Made by a program: the position numbers and the translations under genes
In this document: in pieces, positions 44,698 through 52,615 of the stretch
Layout of the letters: each line of letters starts with the position of its first letter
Position numbering within the stretch: position 1 is the stretch's first letter
Notes under the pieces: model-generated
The model's input: the letters and a program-made list of their open reading frames with translations, nothing else
Database searches by the model: none
What the model was told of the DNA's origin: nothing
Assembly: GCA_020635035.1 (NCBI GenBank)
Contig: JACKAO010000003.1
Location: 62,001 to 126,000, forward strand
Direction: 5' to 3'
Origin: Calditrichia bacterium
GTDB taxonomy: Bacteria; Calditrichota; Calditrichia; Calditrichales; J004
DNA length: 64,000 nt

Positions 44698-44728
44698 AGC
44701 TGTCCCGGTTTTGTTTACCGGAACAGCT
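44698..44728 (-). other. Intercistronic hairpin between lipoprotein and TonB copper receptor genes
   Basis: AGCTGT/ACAGCT and CCGGT/ACCGG form an eleven-base stem with one C-A mismatch and a seven-base loop. In the direction of transcription no T run follows, so it is not a classic terminator. It may protect the upstream message end or mark a processing site. Confidence 0.6.
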
Positions 44729-44738
44729 GTTTAGTTTT

Positions 44739-45536
44739 TTAATCTACAGTTACATTAAATGTTGTTTCCATGATTACAGAATCAGCATTACTCACAGCCA
44801 GGTTGATATCCCATCCACCGGACATGGTGAAATTTATTTTCCCTGAATAATGACCATTTTGCTGGTGTGATGGATTCTCATTGTTCGGTGAACCATGTCC
44901 CGTTCCGCCTCCCATATCCATCCAGGGGTCCATTTCAATATTTAGGGTTTCAACGGCAGGGAAATTCATCATTGTTTGACGTGTATTGATGCAGAATTCA
45001 ATGTCATTCATACCAACCTGCCACTTTTCGGGCTGCATGAGTGTGATAAAATATTTGCTGCCATCTTTTGCATCAATATTTTTAACCATACTTGCTGCCT
45101 GAACATTAAACTCAAATGAATAACTGTATAATGCACTGGATTCCAGGGATTTGTCAAATTGTACATTAAATGTCCACATACCTGCCATTATAAAGGTGCA
45201 GGCACCTGCATATAACTTATTTTGTGAATTATATACGGGATCTTCATAAGGGCAGGCATGAACCATTGTTCCCATATCCATTAAAGGAGCAAAGCTTACG
45301 TTAAAATCTGTAAGTTGCCTGTTAGAAACAGAATCATATAGTGCAACATAGAATTTATTATACCCTACAAAAGGTTCCTGTTCTGCATATAAAACCACTT
45401 TTACACCGGCAGAATAACCTTCATCAAGTTTTGTGTATTCAATTGTTTCTTCTGTGTTGCTGTCCGTTCCATTATCTGAGCAACCTCCAAAAAGAAAAAA
45501 CAATAAAATACCGGTAATTATAATTACTTTTTTCAT
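44739..45536 (-). CDS. Met/His-rich lipoprotein with two FixH/YtkA-like repeats, copper-binding candidate
   Basis: A 265-residue lipoprotein (lipobox FGGC, Cys19). The mature part has two related beta-sandwich repeats. The first has FAPLMDMGTMVHACPYEDP and GACTFIMAGMWTFNVQF (residues about 82-128). The second has MDPWMDMGGGTGHGSPNNENPSHQQNGH and GKINFTMSGGWDINLAV (about 202-248). The sequence (P-x)-M-D-M-G followed by H-x-x-P and a Met-Trp strand matches the FixH/YtkA-like family and supplies Met and His ligands suited to Cu(I). The ATG at 45536 has AAAGG upstream; the longer frame to 45590 would put the signal 18 residues in. It stands between the Cys-cluster gene and the TonB copper receptor. 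A periplasmic copper carrier is inferred. Confidence 0.72.
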   Translation of the reverse strand: MKKVIIITGILLFFLFGGCSDNGTDSNTEETIEYTKLDEGYSAGVKVVLYAEQEPFVGYNKFYVALYDSVSNRQLTDFNVSFAPLMDMGTMVHACPYEDPVYNSQNKLYAGACTFIMAGMWTFNVQFDKSLESSALYSYSFEFNVQAASMVKNIDAKDGSKYFITLMQPEKWQVGMNDIEFCINTRQTMMNFPAVETLNIEMDPWMDMGGGTGHGSPNNENPSHQQNGHYSGKINFTMSGGWDINLAVSNADSVIMETTFNVTVD

Positions 45537-45646
45537 ATAGACATACCTTTCCTGAATACCATACAATATATGGAATGAATAGTTGGACATACTAATCCCA
45601 TTCGTTTTGTTTTAGGGACAGTAGCTACATTAAAATTTATAAAAAA

Positions 45647-46084
45647 TCAGGAAAGGAAAACTGACGGAGGGTGATAAACGGAATCGCCTTTTACAAAATA
45701 GTTTTTTGTATAGGTTACCAGATAATCTGTTTTTTCGCAGAAAGATTTCCTGGAACTCTTGAAGTTTAAAATAAAATCAGATGTACCGGATAGACCGGAG
45801 ATTTTCTCGTGGGGCATGCAACTATCAGATTTCTCAACAGCACAGCCGCAAGAGATGTTTGTTTCATCAATCTGGCTGGTTTGTGCCTTACAGCAGGAAC
45901 AATCTTCGATGGATTTCATATTACAGCCGCACGTACAAGAATTATCAGTGTTTGACTCAATCTTATGCTGATCAATAGTTTGAGCTATTGCGGCAACTGT
46001 ATTGTAAATGCCGGATAATGTGAAAACCATATATACGACTGTAATTAATTTTAAAGTATCTTTAATAAATACTATTAATTTCAT
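45647..46084 (-). CDS. Secreted Cys-cluster protein, candidate copper-binding
   Basis: A 145-residue protein with an N-terminal hydrophobic segment (about 9-33), a signal or anchor. Then come nine cysteines within 40 residues: C50, C52, C54, C62, C64, C65, C79, C81 and C89 (SCTCGCNMKSIEDCSCC, SCGCAVEKSDSCMPHEK). A Met and His pair follow at 90-92. The rest is unremarkable, ending in VKGDSVYHPPSVFLS. Small Cys-rich exported proteins of this kind sit beside TonB copper receptors in other FCB genomes, as far as I recall; no family name is certain. It could bind copper or zinc, or be a thiol-rich envelope protein. It lies 24 bases downstream of the cytochrome gene, in the same orientation. Confidence 0.7.
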   Translation of the reverse strand: MKLIVFIKDTLKLITVVYMVFTLSGIYNTVAAIAQTIDQHKIESNTDNSCTCGCNMKSIEDCSCCKAQTSQIDETNISCGCAVEKSDSCMPHEKISGLSGTSDFILNFKSSRKSFCEKTDYLVTYTKNYFVKGDSVYHPPSVFLS

Positions 46085-46108
46085 TACAGCAAGAACCCGG
46101 TTTGGTTT

Positions 46109-46612
46109 TTAATTTTGATTTCTAAAGATAGGAATAGGAGTAATGTTTTTTTCATGACCTTCTTTTGTTAAAAGTCTGAGATACTCAAGAACCTGCCGGG
46201 CTTCATCTTTTGTAAGATTCATGTTCGTCATCGGTGCCAGATATTCAGCCAGCATTTTTTGGCCGGTGGGATGTTTTTGAGTCATTTCTTCCGGATTTAA
46301 GATCATATTCATAATATATTCCGGTGACCGGCGTTCGGCTGTGTAGCGTTGAGCGGGACCGACAAAACGTTCATCAAGTTTATGGCAGGCGGCACATTTT
46401 GCCTTGAATATTTCTTCTCCTTTTTGTACTAAAATCGGGTCAATTTCGCCAAGGGCAAGTTTTTCTTTTACCGGCCCGATTCCATTTTCCAGTTCAAAAT
46501 CACTTAAGCCACTGGGATTAGGCTGTTTTTGTTCATAATTCTGATTGTTGTTACCACATGAAATAATTAATGCAACGTATAAGATTGTTAGAAAATATCT
46601 GCAGATTTTCAT
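46109..46612 (-). CDS. Lipoprotein cytochrome c, single heme
   Basis: A 167-residue periplasmic electron carrier with a lipoprotein signal (ALIISC, Cys19). The heme site is C73-x2-C76-H77 (KCAACHKLDERFVGPAQRY). The sixth ligand is probably Met128 or Met131 in LAPMTNMNL, and a C-terminal helix ends the class I fold. KLDERFVGPA resembles the cytochromes found with azurin and nitrous oxide or nitrite reductase systems. It lies between the azurin gene, with a terminator-like hairpin, and the Cys-cluster gene. It may pass electrons to or from azurin. No reductase or oxidase gene is visible. Confidence 0.92.
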   Translation of the reverse strand: MKICRYFLTILYVALIISCGNNNQNYEQKQPNPSGLSDFELENGIGPVKEKLALGEIDPILVQKGEEIFKAKCAACHKLDERFVGPAQRYTAERRSPEYIMNMILNPEEMTQKHPTGQKMLAEYLAPMTNMNLTKDEARQVLEYLRLLTKEGHEKNITPIPIFRNQN

Positions 46613-46644
46613 TGCAGGCTCCGAATTTAAACCACTTTTCCAAA

Positions 46645-46681
46645 TAAAAACGCTACGAAGAATAATCTCCGTAACGTTTTA
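46645..46681 (-). terminator. Terminator-like hairpin after the azurin gene
   Basis: Reading on the minus strand, AAACG and TACG pair with CGTA and CGTTT around one mismatch and a twelve-base loop. A T-rich run (TTTTTATTT) follows. It lies 22 bases after the azurin stop and could reduce read-through into the cytochrome gene. Confidence 0.65.
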
Positions 46682-46703
46682 TATTTTATAAACCTGCTGC
46701 TAT

Positions 46704-47198
46704 TTATTTAACGATAAAATCACCCTGCATCATAACATAATGTCCCGGGAAAGAACACATGAATTTGTAGGTACCTGCCGGAGGAGCATCAAATTCGATA
46801 GATGTAGATTCACCACCACCGAGTAATTTTGTATGAGCTATAATATTTTGTTCGTCTGCAGGTGGTATATAATCGGTTTCTTTAGCATTCATCGCTCTTG
46901 CTGCAAAAGCAGCTATATCAACATCCTGCTTTAAAATGATAAAGTTGTGTCCCATTGTTTCTTTAGGCATTTGCCCAACATGTTTAAAATTAACCCGGAT
47001 CTTTTTTCCGGCAGGGACTTCAATTGTCTTAACATTAAACTGCATCTGATCGTTACCTGTAACTTCAACCACAAAGGCATCGGAAGGTGTGCCTGTCATT
47101 TCAGGTTTATCAGTAGCTGCCTGTTCTTCTTTTTTACCGCCGCAGGCGATCAATATAAAAAGAAAGAATAAAGCAAAAATTTTGAGAAAATTACGCAT
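46704..47198 (-). CDS. Azurin-type blue copper protein, lipoprotein
   Basis: A 164-residue cupredoxin with a lipoprotein signal (LFILIACG, Cys19). The type-1 copper ligands are complete: His84 (with the carbonyl of Gly83) in TMGHNFIIL, Cys148, His153 and Met157 in MCSFPGHYVMMQG. The mature body also has PAGKKIRVNFKHVGQMP and GGGESTSIEF, as in azurins. The N-terminal disulphide of Pseudomonas azurin is absent because only Cys148 remains in the mature chain besides the lipidated Cys. Azurin moves electrons in the periplasm. AGGAGATA precedes the ATG. It is the first gene of the copper locus and probably drives its own transcript, given the hairpin that follows. Confidence 0.96.
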   Translation of the reverse strand: MRNFLKIFALFFLFILIACGGKKEEQAATDKPEMTGTPSDAFVVEVTGNDQMQFNVKTIEVPAGKKIRVNFKHVGQMPKETMGHNFIILKQDVDIAAFAARAMNAKETDYIPPADEQNIIAHTKLLGGGESTSIEFDAPPAGTYKFMCSFPGHYVMMQGDFIVK

Positions 47199-47430
47199 GA
47201 CTATATCTCCTGTTATTAATACATAATTATATGTGATGTTAACACACTGCTTATAATGATATGCGTTGTGAAATAATTCCTATTAAATTAATAAAATTGT
47301 CTTCTTTTTGAAAAATAAATATTCAAATCCGGCCTGTCTTTAAATCTACTAAACCTATGTATATAAAAACCGATAATTATTTCTTTCATACTTTAAATAA
47401 TTTTGGATTCACAATCAGGGAGATATTTTT

Positions 47431-48510
47431 ATGAAGTTAGTTCTTGCAGTTTTATTAATGTTTACAATTTCCTTCGCTCAGGAGGAAACCAGTCTTGAAG
47501 AAACTCTGAATAATCTTTCGGCGTCGGGTGCAAAAAATTATCTTAGTCCGATAGCATCAGCTTTTGGAGCAAATCTGAACGCCGGCTGGTTCCATAAAGC
47601 GCCGCAACCAAAAGTTTTTGGATTTAACCTTGAATTTGGTTTAGTGGTAATGGGATCTCAGTTTGCAAACGGAACAAAACACTTCAAAACAGATGGACAA
47701 TTCAATTTTTCGCAGGATCAGGCCCGTTCGATTTTAGAATCAAACCTTGCAGAATGGAATTCACTGCCGGCAAGTGTACAGAACGATTTTCTTGAACTGA
47801 TGGCATCACAATCATTTGCAGTTGAAATGGAAGGAGCGACAATCATTGGTAAAAAAGATGACTATATAACCGTTCGTTTCCCGGGGCAGACTATTACCGA
47901 ACCAAACAGCGGAAGAGAAATTACTGTAGATGACCAGGAAGTTGTCCTGCCGGTTGGAGGATTTAAAGAACTTGCAGATGTTTCATTATTCCCAATGTTT
48001 GCGCCACAACTGACACTTGGAACGATTTACGGTACACAGGCAACATTTCGTTATTTACCACAGGTTGAGTTGGAACAAGGCATGGGTAAATTTAAGTATT
48101 TCGGATTTGGTCTTCAGCACAATCCCGCTGCATGGCTTCCTGTGCCATTGCCTTTGGATGTTTCAGCAAGTTTCTTTACTCAATCGTTGAAGATTGGTGA
48201 TTTATTTGAAACGAGTACAGCAGCCTTTGGATTAAATGCCAGCAAACAATTTGGTCTAAATGTAATTAATATTACACCGTATGCCGGATTTATGATTGAA
48301 AGTTCTACCATGCATGTTCAGTATGATTACATTGTACAGGCACCAAGTGGTGAAATTGCCCAAAAAATAGATTTTGAAATAGACGGAGAAAATACAACAC
48401 GCTTCACTGTTGGATTAAGCATCAGGCTTCTGATAATAAATATTAATGCAGACTATAATATTGGTCAGTATAATAGTGTTAGTGCCGGTGTTAATATTGC
48501 GATTAATTAA
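47431..48510 (+). CDS. DUF6588-like outer-membrane protein
   Basis: A 359-residue exported protein (signal MKLVLAVLLMFTISFAQ). The region NYLSPIASAFGANLNAGWFHKAPQPKVFGFNLEFGLVVMGS is characteristic of DUF6588 family proteins of FCB bacteria. The C-terminal half has repeated amphipathic strands (FRYLPQVELEQGMGKFKYFGFGLQHNPAAWLP, SIRLLIININADYNIGQYNSVSAGVNIAIN) typical of barrels. Function is unknown. GGGAGA precedes the ATG. It is a single-gene unit, divergent from azurin by 230 bases and ended by a strong bidirectional terminator. Confidence 0.8.
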   Translation: MKLVLAVLLMFTISFAQEETSLEETLNNLSASGAKNYLSPIASAFGANLNAGWFHKAPQPKVFGFNLEFGLVVMGSQFANGTKHFKTDGQFNFSQDQARSILESNLAEWNSLPASVQNDFLELMASQSFAVEMEGATIIGKKDDYITVRFPGQTITEPNSGREITVDDQEVVLPVGGFKELADVSLFPMFAPQLTLGTIYGTQATFRYLPQVELEQGMGKFKYFGFGLQHNPAAWLPVPLPLDVSASFFTQSLKIGDLFETSTAAFGLNASKQFGLNVINITPYAGFMIESSTMHVQYDYIVQAPSGEIAQKIDFEIDGENTTRFTVGLSIRLLIININADYNIGQYNSVSAGVNIAIN

Positions 48511-48538
48511 AAAAAAAGCTGCCTTCGGGCAGCTTTTT
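48511..48538. terminator. Bidirectional terminator with UUCG tetraloop
   Basis: AAAGCTGCC/GGCAGCTTT forms a nine-base stem closed by the stable loop TTCG. It is preceded by A7 and followed by T5 on the plus strand. It serves the two convergent genes on either side. Confidence 0.95.
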
Positions 48539-48543
48539 GATTT

Positions 48544-50184
48544 TTATAAACTGTTATCCAGATACTTCTTCAGAGTTTTCTTTAAATTTTCCCCGCGTAA
48601 TTCAGTTTCAGTCGCAACAATAATTCCTTCCGGATTTACAAGGATGGGTTTAGGTATACCATTCACTTCAAATCTTTTGGATAAATCATTTCTGAAACCA
48701 TTTTCAACAAAGCTGTGATTCCAGGGCATGGCCCAGGTTTCTTTGCGATATTTATCAACGGCATCAACTTTTGGATCAAAAGATAAGCTTAAAATTGTAA
48801 AATTTGTATTCTTAAAATCGTTATAAGCTTCATGTAAATTAGGCATTTCAGCACGACACGGACCACACCAGACAGCCCAGAAATCGATCAAATAATATTT
48901 TCCAAGGAGAGATTCTTTTGAAATGACATCATCACTATGTAAAAGTTTTACTGCAAAATCGGGTACCGGTTTACCTTTGGCAATAGATCGGTCCGGATTG
49001 AGCTGCTCAACATACCACTTTATATCATTTTGATCAGAATACTCTGCAGCAAGGATCTTATATATTTCTGTAGCCTTTTTCATGTTATCATTTTCTTTGG
49101 CTTCAATACCCTGCATGGCAAGAATTTTTGCCCTGACACTTTTAGATTTAATTTTATCAAAATCTTTAGTGATTTGTTGATCTGCCCGATCAGGCCCAAG
49201 TGCTTTTTTGTATATGTTTCTTAATGAATATGCTTCTGATGACCAGAGTGGGTCACTGACCGGTAAAAGTTTAATCACTTTTTCAAGATTTGCTTTTTCC
49301 AAACCAAGATCAATCAAATTTACATATTTAATCGCGGCAAATCTTTGTATAGTTGGATTACTGCTGTTCATTTTTTCCTGCAGATACTGACCTGGGATAC
49401 TCAGATCAAAACTAAAACCATCAAGCGATTTATGCTGACTATAATAGGCACTGCGGGCTGAATAATATTTTGCGGTTTCTAATTCGGATTTCTGATATAT
49501 CTCTGCAATCTCCGCCATTTCCTTATTATTGGGGAATTCCACAGACGGAAGATTATCATTTTTAACAATCATCAGTTTAGCCGGGTCAAAAACGATAATC
49601 GCTTTGCCATCTTTTGTTCTTAAAATGGATTGGTAGTCACCGCCGCCATCATATTCAAAGCGATCCTGGTTCGTTCCGTTTATCGTATGTCCATTTACAT
49701 CCAGGCCGAATAATTGATAAGCAACTTCGTCTTTGTCACTTTCAACTTCATATGTATATGTTCCGTTTTCCTGTTTTGTTAAATCAGACGCTGTTGCCAT
49801 CTTAAAGTTATTCCAATCGCCGACAACTTTTACATTGTCAAAATCATCAACATACTGGTTAGCTTTTAATTGCATGTTTAAATCAATGGTAACATTTTTT
49901 TTGTCTGTTATAATCGGAACAGTATAACCAATATGATCTGCTGCGGTTACATAAAGATTGTAATAATTGCCCGGGTCAAGCTTAAAAATAAAATTCCCTT
50001 TGGAATCAATTTCAGATGAGACAAGTGGTTTGTAAATATCGCCATCAAGGGTTGCCACATGAGCGTGTGCATTTGTGATTGTTTTACCTTCAGCATTTTC
50101 CACATGGCCCTTGATTGTAATATTTGTCCAGGCTGTTTGTATAAATGCAAAAAAGAAAAGCAATGTAAGGGTTGTCTTAAACAT
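48544..50184 (-). CDS. TlpA/ResA-like thioredoxin-fold lipid-envelope protein with N-terminal domain
   Basis: A 546-residue exported protein (signal to about residue 19). The C-terminal thioredoxin domain (about 405-546) has the redox motif WCGPC (Cys440, Cys443) in FWAVWCGPCRAEMPNLHE and the cis-Pro region VNGIPKPILV. It is a periplasmic thiol reductase or disulphide exchanger. Residues 22-95 form a carboxypeptidase-regulatory-like module (IKGHVENAEGKTITNAHAH). Residues 95-400 include a beta domain and helical repeats. The long N-terminal region resembles DUF4369/AhpC-type FCB proteins. AGAGGA precedes the ATG. A strong terminator separates it from the upstream DUF5916 gene. A role in cytochrome c or cell-wall redox is possible. 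Confidence 0.9.
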   Translation of the reverse strand: MFKTTLTLLFFFAFIQTAWTNITIKGHVENAEGKTITNAHAHVATLDGDIYKPLVSSEIDSKGNFIFKLDPGNYYNLYVTAADHIGYTVPIITDKKNVTIDLNMQLKANQYVDDFDNVKVVGDWNNFKMATASDLTKQENGTYTYEVESDKDEVAYQLFGLDVNGHTINGTNQDRFEYDGGGDYQSILRTKDGKAIIVFDPAKLMIVKNDNLPSVEFPNNKEMAEIAEIYQKSELETAKYYSARSAYYSQHKSLDGFSFDLSIPGQYLQEKMNSSNPTIQRFAAIKYVNLIDLGLEKANLEKVIKLLPVSDPLWSSEAYSLRNIYKKALGPDRADQQITKDFDKIKSKSVRAKILAMQGIEAKENDNMKKATEIYKILAAEYSDQNDIKWYVEQLNPDRSIAKGKPVPDFAVKLLHSDDVISKESLLGKYYLIDFWAVWCGPCRAEMPNLHEAYNDFKNTNFTILSLSFDPKVDAVDKYRKETWAMPWNHSFVENGFRNDLSKRFEVNGIPKPILVNPEGIIVATETELRGENLKKTLKKYLDNSL

Positions 50185-50236
50185 TGAATAATCCTCTTAA
50201 TAAGTTGATATTATTTGAAGTAGCGATAGAATATAC

Positions 50237-50300
50237 AAAAAATCTCATCCAATGGAAATTTGGGTTGGGGGAATAAATTGAGCCATTCCCATGGATGAGA
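50237..50300 (-). terminator. Large two-tier terminator between DUF5916 and thioredoxin genes
   Basis: On the minus strand TCTCATCC pairs with GGATGAGA, and inside it AATGG pairs with CCATT across a bulge. The stem is followed by TTTTTT. It begins 24 bases after the DUF5916 stop. The loop is long, so folding inside it may matter. Confidence 0.8.
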
Positions 50301-50323
50301 CGGTTGTTATGAGGTTACATGAT

Positions 50324-52591
50324 TTACAGACTGAACAAATACTGAAATTTTAAAAAGTATTGCCTGGAGACAGTAGTCCAGTTGTAAACTTCTGTAAAAG
50401 GTTTATCGGAATAATTTTGTTTATCCTCTGTAATTCCTGCATAAAAAATTGTAAATGGATTTATCTTATAACTAACCAGCGGTTCAACAGATAATTGATT
50501 TACAAAATTATTATGCTGCACTATGATCCTCGATGACAACCGTCGTGTAAACTGATAATTAAATCTCAACCGGAAAATGGCACCTGAAAATGCATATTTA
50601 TTCGTATCATCACGAATCAATTCTGCATAAGTGTAACTGGGCTCAATAAAGAAATTCGTTAAAGGTTTAATTGTTGCATAAAGTTCAAACTCCTGTAGGC
50701 CATGCCCTCTGACCAGGTTCTTGCGGTCAATAAATTTTCCTGCCATCAAACTTAAACCAAAGGAAAACATTTCAGAAAAATCTGATATAATGTCCATTGA
50801 GAAACGGTTGATGTGATTAAACTGTTTGTCTGAATAATTTTCATTATCCCAAAAAAAGCCTATTTCAGTTTGTAATTGTCCCTTCATGCTCATATAAATA
50901 GCGGGATAAATCCATTCGTCTTTTATCAGGCCGTCATAATTCCAGACTCTGCCGGTTCTCAATAATGGTTGGATCCGGTCAAACCAGGGATTGTTTTCAA
51001 AATAAAAAGTGTATGCAGACCAAAATTCAGCCTGGCGTTTGCTGTTCTGACCAATAAAACCATTTCCGGTTCTAAAGCGCGGGGATGTTTCACGAAAATC
51101 CAAATCCCAATCCCAATGCTTTGCATCTCTTTCGACACTGAAATAAATCGCGTCTCCCGAAAAATTTTCTCCGTCAAAGTCACTTGTTTTATTGTTATCA
51201 AAAACAAGATTATTGACTCCGCTGGATATTAAAGTATCATTTGGTTCATTGGTTAAAGCACCGGTGAACTGAAACTCAAACTGGTAATTCTCCATGAATC
51301 GTATTAACCCATCGATGCCATAGTTAAGTATTCCGCCATCATTAATACGCCGGTCAGACATGAGAAGGCCTATATAATTATTATTTCCAAATTGCTGTTT
51401 GAACCGAACTATGTTAGAAAAACTTTTTCCGGCATCACGGATAACTCTGCTATACTCTTCAAAAGGAATAATAAGGGGAGTGTTTTCATCATAGGCAGCA
51501 ATATAAGCAAGGGTTGAATTATCCCAGCGCCCGATTAATTTGGTGCTGATCAATGGGTTGTTAATGGATCTTGTGTATACAATATTAACCCATGTATTAA
51601 ATAAATCTGATCCTTCCTGGAAAAAGGGGCGCCGTTCAGGAAAATACAAAGCAAAAGTCCGGTTTACATCCACCTGGTCCGCATCTGATTCGATTTGGCT
51701 GAAATCGGGATTAATGGTTGCTTCCAGGGTTATTCCCGGTGTAACATTCCATTTTACATTTCCGCCGGCGGTACCTTTAACAGCTCCGTTTTTGAATGGC
51801 GCTGTTTCCTGTTCATTGCTTTGCTGCCCGGACTGACTTGTAATTAAATAAGGCAAAATTTCCAGTGAACTTCCGGGTTTTATATCCCGGATATTTTCAA
51901 CTTTCCCGAATTGACACAAAAAACAGGGATCATCTTTACTAATGGAAGCCCAGGAGTAACGAAAACGGCTTTCACGCGGATGATTTCTCCAAAAGTTTAT
52001 GCGCCATTTCTGCAAAACATCATCTGAAAAGCGCAGACTGCTGAAAGGAATTGCCATTTCCAACTGGTAGCCAAAGTCAGTGATTTTGCCTTCAGAATAA
52101 TAAATTATATCAAATCCGTCCTCTTCGCCTGCGGTTGTTGAAAAACGGCTGTCACCCTGAACCCCGATCGGATTTGAAAACAGATAATAAGCCCAATTGG
52201 AGTTGCCATAAGTATCAATTAAAACACCGGCATAGTCATCCTGCCAGATGTTGTCCCGCTCCACCAGAGATGCACGCACAGATACTGGATCATCATAACA
52301 TTTGAAGGCTACATATAAAGTTGTCTGATTATAAATTATGTATGCTTCGGTTTTTACCTTAGGCCTTGTGCGGTCTCCCGGGGTAAATTCACAAAAATTA
52401 TCTGCCCTTGCTGCATCCGACCAGAAAGTCTCAGTAAGTTCACCATCCAGAATAATCTGCTTTTCTGTAAATGGAATTTCAATAGCCGGGAGCTCATTCG
52501 GCTGAAAACCCTGGAAGGCATGGAGAAAGGATGTTAGAATGAATAAAATAAACAGGGTGTAAATTCGCAAATATTTATTAAAGAAACGCAT
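50324..52591 (-). CDS. DUF5916/CBM9-like outer-membrane beta-barrel protein
   Basis: A 755-residue exported protein (signal MRFFNKYLRIYTLFILFILTSFLHA). Residues about 38-205 are a carbohydrate-binding family 9-like sandwich (IILDGELTETFWSDAARADNF, LYVAFKCYDDPVSVRASLVERDNIWQDDYAGVLIDTYG). The remainder is the DUF5916 barrel, including YFPERRPFFQEGSDLF and repeated aromatic strands ending FLKFQYLFSL. Members are associated with uptake or processing of polymers in FCB bacteria; the substrate here is unknown. It starts 24 bases after the stop of the M56-M23 gene, so it appears to be in the blaI operon. A terminator follows. Confidence 0.9.
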   Translation of the reverse strand: MRFFNKYLRIYTLFILFILTSFLHAFQGFQPNELPAIEIPFTEKQIILDGELTETFWSDAARADNFCEFTPGDRTRPKVKTEAYIIYNQTTLYVAFKCYDDPVSVRASLVERDNIWQDDYAGVLIDTYGNSNWAYYLFSNPIGVQGDSRFSTTAGEEDGFDIIYYSEGKITDFGYQLEMAIPFSSLRFSDDVLQKWRINFWRNHPRESRFRYSWASISKDDPCFLCQFGKVENIRDIKPGSSLEILPYLITSQSGQQSNEQETAPFKNGAVKGTAGGNVKWNVTPGITLEATINPDFSQIESDADQVDVNRTFALYFPERRPFFQEGSDLFNTWVNIVYTRSINNPLISTKLIGRWDNSTLAYIAAYDENTPLIIPFEEYSRVIRDAGKSFSNIVRFKQQFGNNNYIGLLMSDRRINDGGILNYGIDGLIRFMENYQFEFQFTGALTNEPNDTLISSGVNNLVFDNNKTSDFDGENFSGDAIYFSVERDAKHWDWDLDFRETSPRFRTGNGFIGQNSKRQAEFWSAYTFYFENNPWFDRIQPLLRTGRVWNYDGLIKDEWIYPAIYMSMKGQLQTEIGFFWDNENYSDKQFNHINRFSMDIISDFSEMFSFGLSLMAGKFIDRKNLVRGHGLQEFELYATIKPLTNFFIEPSYTYAELIRDDTNKYAFSGAIFRLRFNYQFTRRLSSRIIVQHNNFVNQLSVEPLVSYKINPFTIFYAGITEDKQNYSDKPFTEVYNWTTVSRQYFLKFQYLFSL

Positions 52592-52615
52592 TTGTCTGCC
52601 TGGCCGGGGATAAAA

